DNA of 5,616 bases, from assembly GCA_015486445.1 (NCBI GenBank), contig WFRT01000086.1, positions 1 through 5,616 of the forward strand, read 5' to 3'. How positions within the stretch are numbered: the stretch's first letter is position 1; each line of letters begins with the position of its first letter. The notes under the pieces are model-generated. The model was not told the origin of the DNA, ran no database searches, and saw only the letters and a program-made list of their open reading frames with translations. A program made the translations under genes and the position numbers. This DNA is from Pseudomonadota bacterium (GTDB lineage: Bacteria; Desulfobacterota; Anaeroferrophillalia; Anaeroferrophillales; Tharpellaceae). Positions 1 through 5,110 of the stretch are shown here, in pieces.

Positions 1-362
1 GCTACTCCCTGCCTGACAAGGCGCAGAAAAGCGGTATCCTGGCCCCGGTCAGAACCGTCGGCGATGACGGCTGGAGCGGAATTGCGCTCTACAACCCGAA
101 TGATAAGGAGGTTGAAGTCACATTCTTCGCCTATGATGGCAGCGGCCGGGAACTGGCCAAGGTGACAAAAGGTATCGCGGCCTACCGTAATATTATTGGT
201 TTGCCCGGAGATATCTTTGCCGGTATGAAAATTGACGGCATCACCCATATTCGCTACCAGGCTGACAGCGGGGTGTTCGGTGTGCTGATTGATTACAGTC
301 AATCCGGTGCCGACAGCGAAAGCATAGAGATGCTTCCGACCTTGGAGGTCCCGGCGGAATAA
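1..362 (+). CDS. C-terminal end of a probable secreted beta-rich repeat protein (5' end outside window)
   Basis: The frame is open from the first base to a TAA at 360-362, so about 119 C-terminal residues are visible and the true start lies upstream. A GTG at 162 is only an internal valine codon. The visible part reads as alternating short beta strands. A segment with SGIALYNPND, then a strand ending in AYDGSGREL, is followed by GLPGDIF, ITHIRYQAD, a GV.GVLIDYS strand and a final MLPTLE. From memory, this order (IALxNPN, AYDxxGxx, DLFxG, xxIRYxSD, xGF, LPxL) recurs in beta-sandwich modules near the C-termini of large secreted or surface proteins of deltaproteobacteria. The exact family is not identified and no catalytic residue is visible. 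Base composition is less GC-rich than the rpoN operon. It converges with the GerMN gene and is followed by a hairpin and a strong terminator. Confidence 0.75.
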   Translation, partial: YSLPDKAQKSGILAPVRTVGDDGWSGIALYNPNDKEVEVTFFAYDGSGRELAKVTKGIAAYRNIIGLPGDIFAGMKIDGITHIRYQADSGVFGVLIDYSQSGADSESIEMLPTLEVPAE

Positions 363-366
363 ATTG

Positions 367-396
367 CCCACTGCCGTTTTGCAAAATGGCGGTGGG
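367..396. repeat. 14-bp hairpin just after the first stop codon, no T-run
   Basis: Bases 367-380 pair with 383-396 (CCCACTGCCGTTTT against AAAATGGCGGTGGG, with two G-T wobbles), leaving almost no loop; a realistic fold opens the inner pairs. It begins 4 bases after the stop at 362. The + strand after it reads cggttgagatc, so it is not a canonical intrinsic terminator. It could protect the mRNA 3' end or help the stronger terminator about 80 bases downstream. Confidence 0.6.
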
Positions 397-474
397 GCGG
401 TTGAGATCAAGGCTGACGCCATATTCTATGGCAGGGCTTGGATGAAACCTGCTTCAACAAAGCAAACAAACCAG

Positions 475-504
475 AAAAACCCGGCAGCGATGCCGGGTTT
501 TTTT
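475..504. terminator. Bidirectional intrinsic terminator between convergent genes
   Basis: Stem 480-486 (CCCGGCA) pairs perfectly with 491-497 (TGCCGGG) around a GCGA loop of the stable GNRA type. Seven T follow at 498-504 on the + strand, and five A precede at 475-479, giving five T on the - strand. It can therefore stop transcripts from both the upstream + gene and the GerMN gene, whose stop codon lies 29 bases away. Its position between two convergent genes fits this double role. Confidence 0.92.
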
Positions 505-533
505 GGTTTTGAAGCCCTGTGACTGTCTGGTTT

Positions 534-1211
534 TCAGGGGTGGAGAGATATCCTTTGGAGCGGGCGGGAGATGTCGATGTGGCCGGCCAGGGTTTTTTGC
601 CGCCGGCCGTCGATCAGGATCTGGAGGCGGGAAAAGCCGGGAAAGCTGGCGAGAAAACTGTTGGTCAGGCTGGTGACGGCGGCAATCTCATCTTCAGCCC
701 CGCTGTTCTTCAGGCCGGCGCTCAGTTCCCGGCTCAGGTTGATGGTTATCAGCGGGGCTTGAAACCGGGCTTCGAGCAACCGGGTTCCGGCCGGCAGGGG
801 AGGGATGGTCTCGGGCCGGGAACGACTCAATTCCCGGATGATGGCCCGGGCCCGGCGGGTGCCGGCCAGCGGCTGGTTGAAGCGGATCAGGGTGGGCCGC
901 AGGCGGCTGGAACCCGGTTCCGGCAGGTAGATCTTGATAACCGGCCGGCCGGGGCTGGTTTTGGGGGCCGGGACCGGACGTGGGATGTCGGGCTTGCCGT
1001 TTGGGCGGCCGGGCGATGGTTTCTCAAGGCCGACAAAGAGGTATAATCCCGCCACCAGGATGCCGGCCAGCGCAAGAAAGACCAGGGCGGGCTTCATGGA
1101 ACCTGGCGCAGGGGCGGTTTTTTTGCCGCCCTTTTTCTTTTTTGGTACTGTTTTCCTGCGGTTTTTGGCACTGCTTTTACGGCCTGGAGATGGTTTGCGG
1201 GCGGGACTCAA
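534..1211 (-). CDS. GerMN-domain protein anchored by one transmembrane helix
   Basis: The 225-residue product has three parts. Residues 1-38 are very rich in Lys, Arg, Ser and Pro. A hydrophobic helix (about 40-61, around ALVFLALAGILVAGLYLF) probably spans the inner membrane with the basic tail inside. After a Pro-rich linker (62-90), a GerMN domain (about 91-217) follows. Its hallmarks are VIKIYLPEPG, RARAIIRELSRSR, IPPLPAGTRLL, ITINLSREL, VTSLTNSFLASFPGFSRLQ and ILIDGRRQKTLAGHIDISRP. In Bacillus GerM this domain acts in sporulation and germination. In non-spore-forming Gram-negatives it occurs in uncharacterised envelope proteins, and the role here is unknown. The start is TTG at 1211, backed by GGAG at 1220-1223 and an in-frame stop seven codons upstream. 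An internal ATG at residue 39 is possible but would remove the basic tail and has a poor ribosome site. The motif PSPGR occurs at residues 7-11, 65-69 and, as TSPGR, at 85-89. Confidence 0.85.
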   Translation of the reverse strand: MSPARKPSPGRKSSAKNRRKTVPKKKKGGKKTAPAPGSMKPALVFLALAGILVAGLYLFVGLEKPSPGRPNGKPDIPRPVPAPKTSPGRPVIKIYLPEPGSSRLRPTLIRFNQPLAGTRRARAIIRELSRSRPETIPPLPAGTRLLEARFQAPLITINLSRELSAGLKNSGAEDEIAAVTSLTNSFLASFPGFSRLQILIDGRRQKTLAGHIDISRPLQRISLHP

Positions 1212-1218
1212 GGCGGAT

Positions 1219-1223
1219 TCTCC
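1219..1223 (-). promoter_or_regulatory. Shine-Dalgarno site supporting the TTG start of the GerMN gene
   Basis: On the - strand the sequence reads GGAGA, eight bases before the TTG at 1211-1209. Only six sense codons lie between this TTG and the upstream in-frame TAA, and none is ATG or GTG. This decides in favour of a TTG start that retains the full basic N-terminal tail. Confidence 0.6.
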
Positions 1224-1377
1224 GAAAAATTATGGTCAGTCTGTTTGCCGGGTCTGCGAATTTCTATCACAAACCCCGCCCGGAAGACAAACGCAAAAAA
1301 TTGATGATGGCTTCGGTGGCAAGGGCTGCGATTTAAGCTTTAACGCGGGCCCCGGGCGCCGGGTTGTGATTTTCCCC

Positions 1378-1406
1378 TTGTTTTTCTCAGCCGTCTTTAT
1401 TATTAT
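1378..1406 (+). promoter_or_regulatory. Possible sigma-70-type promoter for rpoN
   Basis: TTGTTT at 1378-1383 is followed after 17 bases by TATTAT at 1401-1406. The -10 matches TATAAT at five of six positions, but the -35 matches only the TTG. It lies in the one strongly AT-rich patch (about 1396-1416) of the 254-bp gap and would give an untranslated leader of about 50 bases before rpoN. The AT-rich patch is certain; the exact promoter is a guess. Confidence 0.3.
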
Positions 1407-1407
1407 A

Positions 1408-1435
1408 TTTTTATAAGGTATGAATTTTGCGTCAA
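1408..1435 (-). promoter_or_regulatory. Possible divergent promoter for the GerMN gene
   Basis: On the - strand, TTGACG (1435-1430) is followed after 16 bases by TAAAAA (1413-1408). A perfect TATAAT also occurs at 1407-1402, but 22 bases from that -35, which is too far. A transcript from here would have a leader of nearly 200 bases. The remainder of the gap, 1224-1375, shows only a small GC hairpin (CCCGG at 1351-1355 with CCGGG at 1359-1363) and nothing else recognisable. Confidence 0.2.
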
Positions 1436-1465
1436 CCACCTGTAATTGAGTGATCATTAATCCAG

Positions 1466-2935
1466 ATGTCCATTTCCCTGAGCCAGAATATTCGCCTCAT
1501 CCAATCCCAGCAGCTGGCTCTGACCCCGCAGCTGCAGCAGGCCATCAAACTTCTACAGCTCAACCAGATTGAACTGCTGGAAATGGTCAGCCAGGAAATG
1601 GTCAGCAATCCGGTTCTCGAGGAGGCCGTAGACCGGGTCGGCGAAGCCCAGGAAAATGAGCGCAAACGCCAGGTTGAACAGGCGGAGGAGGTTCTGCGCG
1701 GCACCCTCGACGCGGAGGACCGCCCGGGTATCCGGGAGGCCATGAAAGAAACCGACTGGCAGCCCTATTTCGAGCAGCGCGGCATTGTCGGCAGCGGCCG
1801 CAGCGGCTTTGACGGGGATGACGGGCCGGCCTGGGACTACAACCTGACCCGGCCCACGACCCTGGTCGATCACCTGCTCTGGCAGCTCCAGCTCAGCCCC
1901 TCGTTCAGCGAACGGGAACAAGAGATCGGCGAGGCCGTTATCTACAGCGTCGATGACGACGGCTACCTTGAAGCCGGCCTCGATGAACTGGCCGGTCGCC
2001 TGGGCTGCAGCGAGCCGGAGGTGGAAGCCGTGCTGGCCAGAATCCAGCAGTTTGATCCGGTCGGGGTCGCGGCCCGTTCGCTCGAGGAGTGTCTGCTCTG
2101 CCAGATGGAGCACCTGGGCATCGATGACGAGCTCAGCCGGGTGATCGTCGCCGACCATCTCAACCAGCTCAAAACCAAGAATTTTCGCAAGATCGCCCGC
2201 CTGCTGCAGGTTGATGAGGATAGGGTGCTGGCCGCGGTGCGGGTTATCCTGGATCTCGATCCCAAGCCCGGGGCCCGCTTTCAGCCCGACGCCAGCCAGA
2301 TCGTCATTCCCGAGGTCTTTGTCTACAAGCGCGAGGGGCGCTTCGTCGTGGTGCTCAATGACGACCGCCTGCCGAAGCTGGCAATCAACAGTTATTACCA
2401 GGAAATCGCCCGCCGGGAACGGGGCGATGCGAACGGCAGCCTGGCCCGCAGCTACCTGACGGAAAAGATTCGGGCCGCCCAGTGGCTGATTAAAAGCATT
2501 GAACAGCGGCAAAAAACCATTTATAAGGTAATGGAAAGCATCGTCAAGTTCCAGGGTGATTTTTTCGACCGCGGCCCTCACTACCTGAAACCCCTGGTGC
2601 TGCGGGATGTGGCCGATGATATCGAGATGCACGAATCGACCGTCAGCCGGGTGACCCAGGGCAAGTATGTCCAGACCCCGCACGGGGTTTTCGAGCTCAA
2701 ATACTTTTTCAACAGCTCCATCAACCAGGGCAGCGGCGACATCGCCTCGGCCAGTGTCAAGCAGCGGATCGTCGAGTATATCGAACGGGAAGATCCCGCG
2801 GCCCCCTTGAGCGATGACGCCATTGTCAAGCTGCTGGCCCGGGACCACGAGATTGCCATCGCCCGGCGGACCGTGGCCAAGTACCGCAACCAGCTGGGCA
2901 TCCTGGCTTCGAGCCAGCGCAAGAAAATAGTTTAG
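1466..2935 (+). CDS. rpoN: RNA polymerase sigma-54 factor
   Basis: Sigma-54 directs RNA polymerase to -24/-12 promoters and needs AAA+ enhancer-binding activators to open them. The 489-residue product has the family's usual length and order. Region I (1-50) is Gln/Leu-rich with QQLALTPQLQQAIKLLQL and NPVLEE. An acidic, variable region II lies at about 55-125. The core-binding domain runs about 126-330 (RPTTLVDHLLWQL, IQQFDPVGVAARSLEECLL, LDPKPGARF). The DNA-binding domain contains a helix-turn-helix (about 376-400, RDVADDIEMHESTVSRVT), then TPHGVFELKYFF and the RpoN box ARRTVAKYR at 466-474 that reads the -24 element. The residue after the box is Asn rather than the common Glu. ATG 1466 is the only possible start near the conserved N-terminus, because an in-frame TGA lies five codons upstream (1451-1453). 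No Shine-Dalgarno sequence is visible before it. It heads the + strand series, without the lptA-lptB genes that often precede rpoN. Confidence 0.98.
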   Translation: MSISLSQNIRLIQSQQLALTPQLQQAIKLLQLNQIELLEMVSQEMVSNPVLEEAVDRVGEAQENERKRQVEQAEEVLRGTLDAEDRPGIREAMKETDWQPYFEQRGIVGSGRSGFDGDDGPAWDYNLTRPTTLVDHLLWQLQLSPSFSEREQEIGEAVIYSVDDDGYLEAGLDELAGRLGCSEPEVEAVLARIQQFDPVGVAARSLEECLLCQMEHLGIDDELSRVIVADHLNQLKTKNFRKIARLLQVDEDRVLAAVRVILDLDPKPGARFQPDASQIVIPEVFVYKREGRFVVVLNDDRLPKLAINSYYQEIARRERGDANGSLARSYLTEKIRAAQWLIKSIEQRQKTIYKVMESIVKFQGDFFDRGPHYLKPLVLRDVADDIEMHESTVSRVTQGKYVQTPHGVFELKYFFNSSINQGSGDIASASVKQRIVEYIEREDPAAPLSDDAIVKLLARDHEIAIARRTVAKYRNQLGILASSQRKKIV

Positions 2936-3000
2936 CCCGGGGCCGTTTCGCCGCGGCCGGATTTCTGCGTAAGGGCACTTTCAAGCAGGCCAACCCGGGT

Positions 3001-3024
3001 TCCGGAAAACCAGGATTTTCCGGA
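3001..3024 (+). repeat. Perfect 9-bp hairpin in the hpf leader
   Basis: TCCGGAAAA (3001-3009) pairs with TTTTCCGGA (3016-3024) around a six-base loop CCAGGA. It lies in the 113-bp rpoN-hpf gap and ends 24 bases before the hpf start, just upstream of its Shine-Dalgarno sequence. The + strand has no T-run after it, so it is not a normal terminator. A smaller GC stem (GGCCG 2941-2945 with CGGCC 2954-2958) sits right after the rpoN stop. It may act as an mRNA processing or stability element, or a control point for hpf translation. Confidence 0.65.
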
Positions 3025-3048
3025 CCCACAACACGGAAGGGGGAAATA

Positions 3049-3600
3049 ATGCAGATAAACGTTGTCTTTCGTCACATGGATCACTCTGATGCCCTGAAGG
3101 ATTACGCCATCGAGAAGCTTTCCAAGATCAAGAAATATTTGGATGGTCCACTGGATGTCAACGTTGTGCTTTCCGTCGAAAAAATCCGTCATATTGCCGA
3201 GGTCAAGTTCAATTTCAACGGCTTCATGGTCAAGGGCCGGGAGGCGGCGGAGGATATGTACGCCGCCATCGACCTCGTGGCCGGCAAGATTGTCCGCCAG
3301 ATCAAACGCTACAAGGAACGCCTGCGTCGCCGCAAGGGGGCACCGAGTCTCGATGAGCGCATCCAGACCAGCATCCCGGTGGAGGTTTTGAGCGTCGACC
3401 ATGAACGGGACGAAGCCGTGGCTCCGGAAGTGGTTAAAAAGACCAATTTTCTGGTCAAGCCGATGAGCCTCGAAGAGGCGATCATGCAGCTTGAGCTGAT
3501 GAACAACCATTTTTATGTTTTCCGGGACGAATCGACCGACCGGATCAATGTTGTCTATCGCCGGGATGACGGTCACTACGGCCTGATCGATCCCCGCTAG
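3049..3600 (+). CDS. hpf: Ribosome hibernation promoting factor, long form
   Basis: Long-form HPF binds the 30S decoding region and joins idle 70S ribosomes into 100S dimers through its C-terminal domain, protecting them in starvation. The 183-residue protein matches that form, not the roughly 95-residue short form of enterics. The N-terminal domain (1 to about 95) starts MQINVVFRHMDHSDALKDYA, continues with the beta strands around HIAEVKFNFNGFMVKGREA and AEDMYAAIDLVAGKIVRQI, and ends in a very basic helix, KRYKERLRRRK. A linker (about 97-127) precedes the dimerisation domain (about 128-183), with KKTNFLVKPMSLEEAIMQLE, HFYVFRDE, INVVYRRDDGHYGLIDP. The ATG has a strong purine-rich site, GGAAGGGGG, at 3035-3043. 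It lies between rpoN and ptsN, as in many proteobacteria. Bacteria with this form usually lack a separate RMF dimerisation factor. Confidence 0.96.
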   Translation: MQINVVFRHMDHSDALKDYAIEKLSKIKKYLDGPLDVNVVLSVEKIRHIAEVKFNFNGFMVKGREAAEDMYAAIDLVAGKIVRQIKRYKERLRRRKGAPSLDERIQTSIPVEVLSVDHERDEAVAPEVVKKTNFLVKPMSLEEAIMQLELMNNHFYVFRDESTDRINVVYRRDDGHYGLIDPR

Positions 3601-3606
3601 GCCGGA

Positions 3607-3623
3607 GGCGGGCCGCTCCCGCC
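3607..3623 (+). repeat. GC-rich hairpin between hpf and ptsN
   Basis: GGCGGG (3607-3612) pairs with CCCGCC (3618-3623) around CCGCT, beginning six bases after the hpf stop. A competing fold uses GGGCC copies further right (to about 3630). No T-run follows. It sits in a 51-bp gap and could slow ribosomes or exonucleases, or mark an mRNA processing point. Confidence 0.45.
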
Positions 3624-3651
3624 GCGGGCCCTGTTGCCGAAGAGTACTTAA

Positions 3652-4119
3652 ATGAAAATTACTGATTACCTGACTCCCGAACTGGTGGTGGCCGAGCTAC
3701 CCCGGGGCGGCAAAGACGAGATTCTCAAATTTCTTTCCCGGCAGGTGGAGCAAGCCGTGCCGGAGCTTTCCGCCGAGGCGGTCCTGGCCGTTCTGCAGGA
3801 GCGAGAAGCCCTGGGCAGCACCGGGATCGGGGGCGGAATCGCCATCCCCCACGGCAAGCTGGCCGCGCTCAAGGATATCGTCATCCTCTTTGCCCGCAGC
3901 CGGGAAGGGGTTGATTTCGCGGCGGTTGACGGCCAGCCGGTCAAGCTTTTCTTCCTGCTCCTGGCCCCGGAGAACGCCGCCGGGACCCATTTGAAGATCC
4001 TGGCCCGGATTTCCAGGATGTTGAAGAACCAGGAGTTCAGGGAAAAATTGCTGGCGGCTCCCGGTCCGGCCGAACTCCATGCCTTGATTCAGGAGGAAGA
4101 TGAAGGTTCCCATCGCTGA
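3652..4119 (+). CDS. ptsN: PTS IIA-like nitrogen regulatory protein (EIIA-Ntr)
   Basis: EIIA-Ntr is the last phosphate acceptor of the nitrogen-related phosphotransferase chain (EI-Ntr, NPr/HPr, EIIA-Ntr). In other bacteria it regulates potassium transport, sensor kinases and stress responses rather than sugar uptake. The 155-residue product is one PTS EIIA type-2 domain (about 1-148). It starts MKITDYLTPELVV, then has EREALGSTGIGGGIAIPHGK with the phospho-acceptor histidine at residue 67. LFFLLLAPENAAGTHLKILARIS follows, the usual conserved core, and then LKNQEFREKLL. All key residues are intact and length is normal. The ribosome site is weak (AAGAG, 3640-3644, seven bases before ATG). Its last 20 bases overlap hprK in another frame, so the two are probably translationally coupled. 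EI, HPr and RapZ genes are not in the window. Confidence 0.96.
   Translation: MKITDYLTPELVVAELPRGGKDEILKFLSRQVEQAVPELSAEAVLAVLQEREALGSTGIGGGIAIPHGKLAALKDIVILFARSREGVDFAAVDGQPVKLFFLLLAPENAAGTHLKILARISRMLKNQEFREKLLAAPGPAELHALIQEEDEGSHR
4091..4096 (+). promoter_or_regulatory. Shine-Dalgarno site of hprK inside ptsN
   Basis: A perfect AGGAGG lies within the ptsN coding sequence, three bases before the hprK ATG. That is closer than the usual five to nine bases, though pairing through AGGA gives five. It fixes the hprK start at 4100, since no other ATG occurs in that frame until residue 193. Confidence 0.75.
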
Positions 4120-5059
4120 GCAGGATTCCCGGGCCACCGTGGCCGACCTGCTTGGGGATGAAGCCCGGGGGTTGTGCCTGACTCTGCTGACCCCGGAAGT
4201 TTCACTGGCACGAGCGATCAGCAATTACCGGATCCAGAAACACGGCCTGATCTTTGCCGGCTTTACCCGCTATTTCGAGCCCGAACGCATCCAGCTGTTG
4301 GGGCAGACCGAACTCGCCTACCTCGAAGCCCAGTCCCCGGAAAGACGCCGGGAGGTGATCGCGGCGTTGTGCCGGCTCAAACCCGTTTGCCTGATCGTCA
4401 CCCGGGACCGGGTCCCGCCCCCGGAACTGCGGGAAAAATGCTGTGAAAGCGGCATCCCCCTGCTCCAGAGCACCCTTTCGGTGGCCGCCTTTTTTGACGC
4501 CGTCAATCGTTATTTTGAAAATTTCATCAACCCCGAAACCACGATCCACGGGGTCTTGCTCGATATTCACAGCACCGGGGTTCTGCTGGTCGGCAAGAGC
4601 GGGATCGGCAAGAGCGAGGTGGCGCTCGACCTGGTTCAGCGCGGTCATCGCCTGATTGCCGATGATGTTGTCGTGATGCGTTTTCTGCCCCCGGGCACAG
4701 TCGTCGGCGAGGCCAACGCGATTTTGCGTTTTCACATGGAAATCCGGGGGTTGGGCATCATCGATATCGAGGATATTTTTGGCGTGACCGCGGTTCATGA
4801 CCGCCAGCAGGTCGACCTGGTTATCGAACTGGTGGCCTGGGACGAGTATGACGGCAGCAAGCGGCTCAACCTGGAGAATGAATATTTTCCGATTCTCGGC
4901 GTCAATATTCCCAAGGCCACGATTCCGGTCAGCCCGGGCCGCAACCTGGTGACCATTGTCGAGGTCGCGGCCCATGCCTACCGGCTGCGTAAGCAGGGCA
5001 AAGCCTCGGACCGCGGCCTGCTTGACGACCTCGGCCGGCGGCTGCGGGAAAACACCTAG
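4100..5059 (+). CDS. hprK: HPr kinase/phosphorylase
   Basis: HprK phosphorylates a serine of HPr using ATP or pyrophosphate and removes it again, which controls how much HPr can pass phosphate to EIIA proteins. The 319-residue product is the full two-domain form, not the truncated form of alphaproteobacteria. The N-terminal domain (about 1-140) includes FAGFTRYFEPERIQLLGQTE, LIVTRD and GIPLLQS. The catalytic domain has His150 (TIHGVLLD), a Walker A loop at 165-172 (GKSGIGKS), Glu173, Asp188-Asp189 (HRLIADDVV), the signature EIRGLGIIDIEDIFG from 214, and PKATIPVSPGRN with Lys272 and Arg281. All expected catalytic residues are present. It overlaps ptsN by 20 bp, which supports a joint role in the regulatory PTS. 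In many related genomes rapZ and PTS genes follow; here hisB follows after 51 bp. Confidence 0.97.
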   Translation: MKVPIAEQDSRATVADLLGDEARGLCLTLLTPEVSLARAISNYRIQKHGLIFAGFTRYFEPERIQLLGQTELAYLEAQSPERRREVIAALCRLKPVCLIVTRDRVPPPELREKCCESGIPLLQSTLSVAAFFDAVNRYFENFINPETTIHGVLLDIHSTGVLLVGKSGIGKSEVALDLVQRGHRLIADDVVVMRFLPPGTVVGEANAILRFHMEIRGLGIIDIEDIFGVTAVHDRQQVDLVIELVAWDEYDGSKRLNLENEYFPILGVNIPKATIPVSPGRNLVTIVEVAAHAYRLRKQGKASDRGLLDDLGRRLRENT

Positions 5060-5062
5060 ATC

Positions 5063-5089
5063 GGATCCTGCCGCCGGGCCGGCGGATCC
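5063..5089 (+). repeat. Bulged 10-bp hairpin between hprK and hisB
   Basis: GGATCC (5063-5068) pairs with GGATCC (5084-5089). After a single bulged T (5069), GCCG (5070-5073) pairs with CGGC (5080-5083), leaving the loop CCGGGC. It starts three bases after the hprK stop and ends just before the sigma-54-like element and hisB ribosome site. No T-run follows, so it is not a classical terminator, but it could reduce read-through or mark an mRNA end. Confidence 0.6.
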
Positions 5090-5091
5090 CC

Positions 5092-5108
5092 CTGGCAAAG
5101 GAGTTGCA
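5092..5108 (+). promoter_or_regulatory. Near-consensus sigma-54 (-24/-12) promoter element before hisB
   Basis: The sequence CTGGCAAAGGAGTTGCA matches the sigma-54 consensus YTGGCACG-N4-TTGCW at every position except the C and G that follow TGGCA. The essential GG (5094-5095) and GC (5106-5107) are exactly ten bases apart, as required. The predicted start point is near 5119, a few bases inside hisB. The N4 part also contains the hisB ribosome site (AAGGAG, 5098-5103), so the match could partly reflect that site. No activator-binding site was identified. Confidence 0.42.
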
Positions 5109-5110
5109 AG

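Noticed and set aside
519..1046. 175-codon open frame on the + strand opposite the GerMN gene
   Set aside because: The product is Gly/Ala/Pro-rich low complexity with no domain, while the - strand frame encodes a clear GerMN domain.
1351..1363. Hairpin CCCGG-GCG-CCGGG followed by T-rich sequence as a terminator
   Set aside because: Only five base pairs, the T-rich stretch is interrupted and distant, and no gene on the + strand ends there.
1236..1457. Possible 73-residue small protein on the - strand in the GerMN-rpoN gap
   Set aside because: No strong ribosome site, no recognisable motif, and composition follows the AT-rich and GC-rich patches of the gap.
1553..2848. Long open frame of 431 codons on the - strand within rpoN
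   Set aside because: It lies wholly antisense to rpoN, has no recognisable domain, and is explained by the GC-rich codon pattern that keeps the opposite frame open.
2972..2987. Sigma-54-like AGGGCACTTTCAAGCA in the hpf leader
   Set aside because: GG and GC can be placed ten bases apart, but then the CACG and TT positions fail; only a few consensus bases match.
4206..4222. TGGCACG, a perfect -24 half of a sigma-54 site, inside hprK
   Set aside because: The -12 position reads ATCA instead of TTGC, so the second required element is missing.
4202..5098. 298-codon open frame on the - strand opposite hprK, and a similar one at 3697-4224 opposite ptsN
   Set aside because: Both mirror well-supported genes, show no protein family features and follow from codon bias.
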